Of a stretch of 26,022 nucleotides of DNA, positions 21,945 through 26,022 are shown piece by piece. This DNA comes from Azolla pinnata. Its lineage: Eukaryota > Streptophyta > Polypodiopsida > Salviniales > Salviniaceae. The translations under genes and the position numbers were made by a program. Location: contig JBBBWG010027057.1 of NCBI GenBank assembly GCA_037176905.1, positions 1-26,022 on the forward strand. The letters run 5' to 3'. Every line of letters begins with the position of its first letter. Within the stretch, counting starts at the first letter, position 1. The notes under the pieces are model-generated. The model did not search any database and had not been told where the DNA came from. It was given only the letters and a program-made list of their open reading frames with translations.

Positions 21945-24413
21945 TCACATGGCCCTTTCACTCACCGACACTGTAGATGATAAGAATCTAAGACAACATT
22001 TTCTCCCTAGTGAGATAAGCACTTCTCTCTCCTGCTTAAGTGTTAGTCTCTGTATTTTCCTTTCAAATAGCTTGTTTGATGAAGCATTCCATACAATCTT
22101 TGCCTGACAAAAGAATGGTTGATTTCCATTTGAGTTGTATTTTACAGCACAGCATGGTTGTAAGCCAGTTCGATCTCGATCTTGACCATGAACTTCCAAT
22201 CTCTGCTTCACTTCCTCTTCAAGCAGCCCTGCTTCCCTTAGTCCATTGATGCCCTCCTTTGTTTCGTTATTCCATCTCATTGCAGAGTCATCTCGACCCT
22301 CTATTTCTTTGCATCTGAATGGTACAGGCTCTGAGGTTTGTCCATTCAAGCTATGGGAGATTTTTTGTCTCTTATTTAACCACTCTGTTGTGAATGCACA
22401 GAGAATTATAAAGAAGCAGAAGAAGAAGTTTGTTAGTTTCCTATAAAGTCAGCTGAACAGACCACTTGAACAAAAATCCTAATCCTAAGCCTTGGAACTA
22501 AAACGTTAACATGAAACCAGTTGCCAACACAGCATAGAACATTATCTCCACATCATAAACCCTAATCTAGACATACAACCCTAAGATTGAGCCCTCTAGA
22601 AGAAAACTGGAAAACACCCTAGCCCCTGTTCTGTTTAGCTAGAGAGGAGACAAACCTGATTCTTCATTCAGTTGGAGAATAGTATGATCATGCTTCCGAA
22701 TGTCAGATACCCCTAATCTCAATGCTGTTTGCACATGCATTTCACACGAGTCCATCACTCCTACAGCGCTTTCAGTTTGTTCATCTCGCATAGTCTCATC
22801 TTGCTCTTCTTGCTTAACTGAAAGCTTCTCAAAAGTAGCACTGTATGAATCTAAATTTGGTACGTTTCTACATCCATTGATGTCATGGAAGTTGTCAGGA
22901 CATATTCCATCCTCAGGGAGCCCTTGCAGTTGGTTTTGACACAGCAACAGATCTGGAGCAACAGGTGCTGAAGCTCCGAATAAATGAATTTCGCATCTAT
23001 GCTCTCGCTGTAAGAAGCTCACAACTTCATTCTTTGACCTGAATCGGCGTCCAGTCACTGGATCCTTAAAATACTGTTCACATACTTTACCACTCAAAAC
23101 AAGGAATATATACATGTAGAGAGAAAACTTGCTACACTTTGCCATGAAGATCTTGCTTAGAATAACTTGGGAGTCTTCTATGAGTTTCTTAAATATAACA
23201 GGATGTTGTAGTAGAGTTAACTAGATCTAGAATCGTGACATCTTTCATTTTTCTGACAAGCTTCCAATACAGTAAATAATCAACCAAAGATATGTATTCA
23301 TAACTACCCATAGTTTAGAAACTTCCAGAGAATTCCAAGATATCTCAAGCAAGATCTCCACGCCTATGACACATTATCAATAAGCTTCACCTTATCTGAT
23401 GTACCCGCTCTGGTACCAGCTTTCCGTGTCTTGAGCTCTGTTACCCATCCAGGGGGTAACCAATCAGGGGATTCAATAACTTTAACAATACGCTCCAAAA
23501 TACTGTTATCAGACAGGATTGACTCGGACACTTTTGCACTGTCAACGGAACCATCCCTTTGATAACATTTTGGCTCCTCACTGGTACTGTCGTTACAGCT
23601 CCTAGAACCATTGAGGCCTTGTGCAAGGAAATCTTTGTCACAATTATTTTTTTCTAAAGAATGGCACGTGACCTGGTCAAACTGGTCTTTTGAAAAGCCT
23701 CGGCTGCAACCCCCAACAGGATCTTCTTTATCAGAATGAAAAGGCGGGTATGAATTAAGGTCTAAATCTAAAGGCATTTTGCTTCCATTGCATCCATTAT
23801 GAAGCACTTGGTCATTATCAATCAAACCAACCTTATTGTACTCCAACAAAGGATAAGCAAAATGTGGAGCATTGCCACTACAATTCATCAAGGCCAGCTG
23901 ACAATGATCCATCGTCGAAGTTGAGCAAGCTTCGAAGGGCGGGTGAGACATGAGAATCAAACCATCTCTCAGTCCAGACTGCAAAAAGAACTCTGAAACT
24001 TGATCGCCAAATTGTAGCAAGGGCACATTTCCTTGCTTTCTAAGCTTCTTGCGTTTTCCAACTAGAGAAGAAACGCTCTTCTTGCTCTGCTCTTTTGACC
24101 CTCCACATGCATACATATGATGACCATCCATGTGGACCATGTCACCATAGCATGGGTTTTTATTTTGGAAGCCATTTGGTGCAATCCTGTGCATGCTCGT
24201 TGTCTTTGCATCTTGTGTGAACATGTTTTGAAAAAGTTCTAGCCATCCTCCTTTCTTTGGGTAAAACACAGTGCTATGCACACTATGAGGTGATGACAAT
24301 GGTGGCGGTGATGATGATGAAAAGCCATCATGCGAACTCACGTTGAGGTCACATAGTGGAACCTCGTTCAGATCAAAATCCTGCTTGTTAAGGTCTATTA
24401 TATGTCTTTCCAT
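21945..24413 (-). CDS. MBD: Methyl-CpG-binding-domain (MBD) protein with EAR-type motifs, 3 coding exons, about 626 aa
   Basis: Coding exons are 24413-23391, 23073-22656 and 22384-21945. Both introns are GT-AG and the frame is kept. MBD proteins bind DNA, in many cases methylated CpG, in the nucleus and recruit chromatin factors. Seen: DLNEVP at 14-19; a basic stretch GKRKKLRK at 119-126; LDLDLNSYP at 215-223; and the MBD at about 312-363. The MBD starts SPDWLPPGW and continues across intron 1 as SDK|YFKDPVTGRRFRSKNEV, matching the usual K-Y-[YF]-x-D-P-x-[ST]-G-x-x-F-R-S-K pattern. After the MBD the chain is polar, and exon 3 opens with WLNKRQK. The start is the first ATG after an in-frame upstream stop and follows a run of ATC. 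The C-terminus is uncertain. A strong donor (TCG|GTGAGT) at 21966 could splice to an acceptor before 21651, replacing the last six residues by about 17. Reading through intron 2 would instead stop soon after residue 481. The subgroup and methyl-binding ability cannot be judged from here. Confidence 0.85.
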
Positions 24414-25300
24414 GATGATGATGATGATATCGACGGCATGAAAGTGGTCTTTTTCCCTCTACTTTCTGATGGGCGACTTAAGCAGATCACGGCCATGAAC
24501 CAGATTATAACCTAATTTACCGAGGATACATGGCTCTTCATACCTTCCAACTTGCAAATCATTTCCCTGCTTTCCTCCACCTCTATTCTTCCTTTAGCTC
24601 ACACACAGACACAATTTTGGGCTTCACAAGCCCTGATGTTCTTACTGTTCTTTGGGTTCCATAGGCTCTGGATTTTCTTCAGAAGTTCGAACCCTGGAGG
24701 ACAATTGCCCCTTAGTTCTTCATCATTGACGGAGCTTCAATCCCTTACCACGGCTTTTTACCCTGAATCACAGTCTCCCCACTGTTTCCATCAGCATGTC
24801 TTCCTCATCAGTTCTTCGGGTTTCCTGAACCCTAATTTTCAGTTGACAGCTTCCAGTCTCTGATTTTGATTTGATTCCTTTCCAGCTTCCACAAAACCCT
24901 AGATCACCTCGTCTATCGGCTCTTCACCGCTACACACCGAGCATTCTTTCACGTACTGCATGTTCCAGAAGTTCTACCATTTTTTCCTCTCCAATCTTCA
25001 TTTCAGTCCAAGAAAACAAGACGCCTGCGCGACAATTGCAGCTTCCGTTCGGTTTAGAGCTGTGAGGGCTTAACCACGAGCCTGGATCTACACCTTCTGT
25101 CGAGCATGCTCTGCCCTACAAACACAGGGGTAGAGAAAGAATTGGAAACACAGGCGATGATTCGACTCGCCTGGTAGAAGAACCACGGAAACGAAAGAAG
25201 TGTTGGGGCCGCGGGGAAGAGAAGGATTCCGGTGGAAAGCTTTAGTCCACAGGGTGTTTAGGAGCAGGATCTAACGCCGAGGCTCGCATGGGAGTGAGGG
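24414..25300. other. Upstream region of the MBD gene
   Basis: It begins next to the ATG with a run of ATC triplets (minus strand). Telobox-like elements AACCCTAA (about 24829) and AAACCCTAG (about 24895) occur on the plus strand; such motifs are common near plant transcription starts. An open frame on + (24552-24863) is Leu/Ser/Phe-rich and unrecognised. The 5' leader of the MBD mRNA should lie here, perhaps with an intron. Confidence 0.5.
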
Positions 25301-25303
25301 CCA

Positions 25304-25375
25304 GGGTTAGGGTTAGGCTTAGGCTTAGGCTTAGGATTAGGGTTAGGGTTAGGGTTAGGATTAGGGTTAGGGTTT
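25304..25375 (+). repeat. Short TTAGGG-type hexamer array with TTAGGC and TTAGGA variants
   Basis: About twelve hexamers (TTAGGG, TTAGGC, TTAGGA) run in tandem with the G-rich strand on plus. This is the hexamer, not the TTTAGGG heptamer of the 18.2-19.4 kb block. Confidence 0.88.
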
Positions 25376-25603
25376 GTGCCTGAACAAAGAAAGCAAGCAG
25401 ATCTCTGTGCCTGTGTCTATCTGTCTATTTGTCTGTCTGTGTCTTTCCCCTGCTGTCCGTATCTTCTTCTCCGAGACTGCAGCAGAGTACTACCTGTCAG
25501 GCTATGGCTTCTCAGAGAAAAGGAATGATTCTGCATCGTCTGTCTATCTGCAGGCCCAAAAGAACAGAGAGACTTCTTCGTTTCACTGGGTGATGGAAAT
25601 GGA

Positions 25604-26022
25604 ACCCTGAAACCCTAAAACCCTAAAACCCTAAAACCTTAAACCCTAAGCCTGAAACCCTAAAACCCTAAAACCTTAAACCCTAATCCTGAAACCCTAA
25701 AACCCTAAAACCTTAAACCCTAAGCCTGAAACCCTAAAACCCTAAAACCTTAAACCCTAAGCCTGAAACCCTAAAACCCTAAAACCTTAAACCCTAACTC
25801 TGAAACCCTAAACCCTAAAACCTTAAACCCTAAGCCTGAAACCCTAAACCCCTAAAACCTTAAACCCTAACCCTGAAACCCTAAAACCCTATAACCTTAA
25901 ACCCTAAGCCTGAAACCCTAAAACCCTAAAACCTTAAACCCTAACCCTGAAACCCTAAAACCCTAAAACCTTAAACCCTAACCCTGAAACCCTAAAACCC
26001 TAAAACCTTAAACCCTAACCCT
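25604..26022 (-). repeat. Higher-order CCCTAAA-type array, about 37-bp unit, running off the window
   Basis: Each unit contains GAAACCCTAAAACCCTAAAA, then CCTTAAACCCTAA and a variable tetramer (GCCT, TCCT, CTCT or CCCT). About eleven units are present up to the last base. The G-rich strand is the minus strand, opposite to the array at 25304-25375. The unit is built from seven- and eight-base telomere-like words, so it is a satellite derived from telomeric sequence and not active telomere. Confidence 0.92.

Noticed and set aside
22639..22656. Read-through end of the MBD protein (EESGLSPL then stop)
   Set aside because: The GTTTGT donor here and the AACAG acceptor at 22385 join in frame to a long open exon (WLNKRQK...), which fits better. 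It may exist as an intron-retention form.
25604..26022. True chromosome end
   Set aside because: The units are higher-order and mixed (CCCTAAAA, CCTTAAA, GCCTGAAA), not uniform CCCTAAA, so this is an interstitial derivative.

Overview
This window is nuclear DNA of a seed plant, most likely an angiosperm. The genes are split by many GT-AG introns. All four recognisable proteins belong to plant families: an HVA22-like ER membrane protein, a PhnP-type metallo-beta-lactamase-fold hydrolase, a plastid-type TRCF/Mfd helicase and a methyl-CpG-binding-domain protein. There are also large blocks of TTTAGGG telomere-type repeat. The hydrolase gene has a very C-rich first exon followed by AT-rich exons, a 5'-to-3' gradient often seen in monocots, but I cannot name the species.

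Layout. Bases 1-1530 are low-complexity CATGCATG/CATACATA repeat around about 0.8 kb without a gene. The five-exon HVA22-like gene runs on + from 1639 to 3658. From 3659 to 6700 there is no convincing gene; that stretch holds triplet microsatellites, a degenerate GACCGATAAAATCGGATCG minisatellite and a long TTC/TTTC tract. The nine-exon hydrolase gene runs on + from 6714 to 10474 and faces, tail to tail, the 14-exon TRCF gene on - (17589 to 11377). The TRCF upstream region carries two adjacent ACGT palindromes. A composite telomere-like array fills about 18194-19440, followed by a 150-bp tandem duplication and a roughly 73-bp AT-rich tandem repeat. The MBD gene lies on - (24413 to 21945). The right edge has a short TTAGGG array and, after about 220 bp, a roughly 37-bp higher-order CCCTAAA array in the opposite orientation that runs off the window.

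The four genes look like unrelated neighbours, not a functional cluster: membrane/ER stress biology, a cytosolic or organellar hydrolase, plastid transcription-coupled repair, and DNA-methylation reading. The most notable points are: (1) a degenerate octapeptide repeat, about 13 units, near the N-terminus of the plastid TRCF; (2) two decayed extra copies of the exon 1/donor junction inside intron 1 of the hydrolase gene, still readable as the same peptide; (3) EAR-type repression motifs (DLNEVP, LDLDLNSYP) in the MBD protein; (4) a GC-AG intron and 27- and 36-nt micro-exons; (5) oppositely oriented telomere-type arrays; and (6) dense CATGCATG (RY-like) motifs directly upstream of the HVA22-like gene. 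I joined the exons by eye using splice consensus, reading-frame continuity and remembered family sequences. No alignment or RNA evidence was available.
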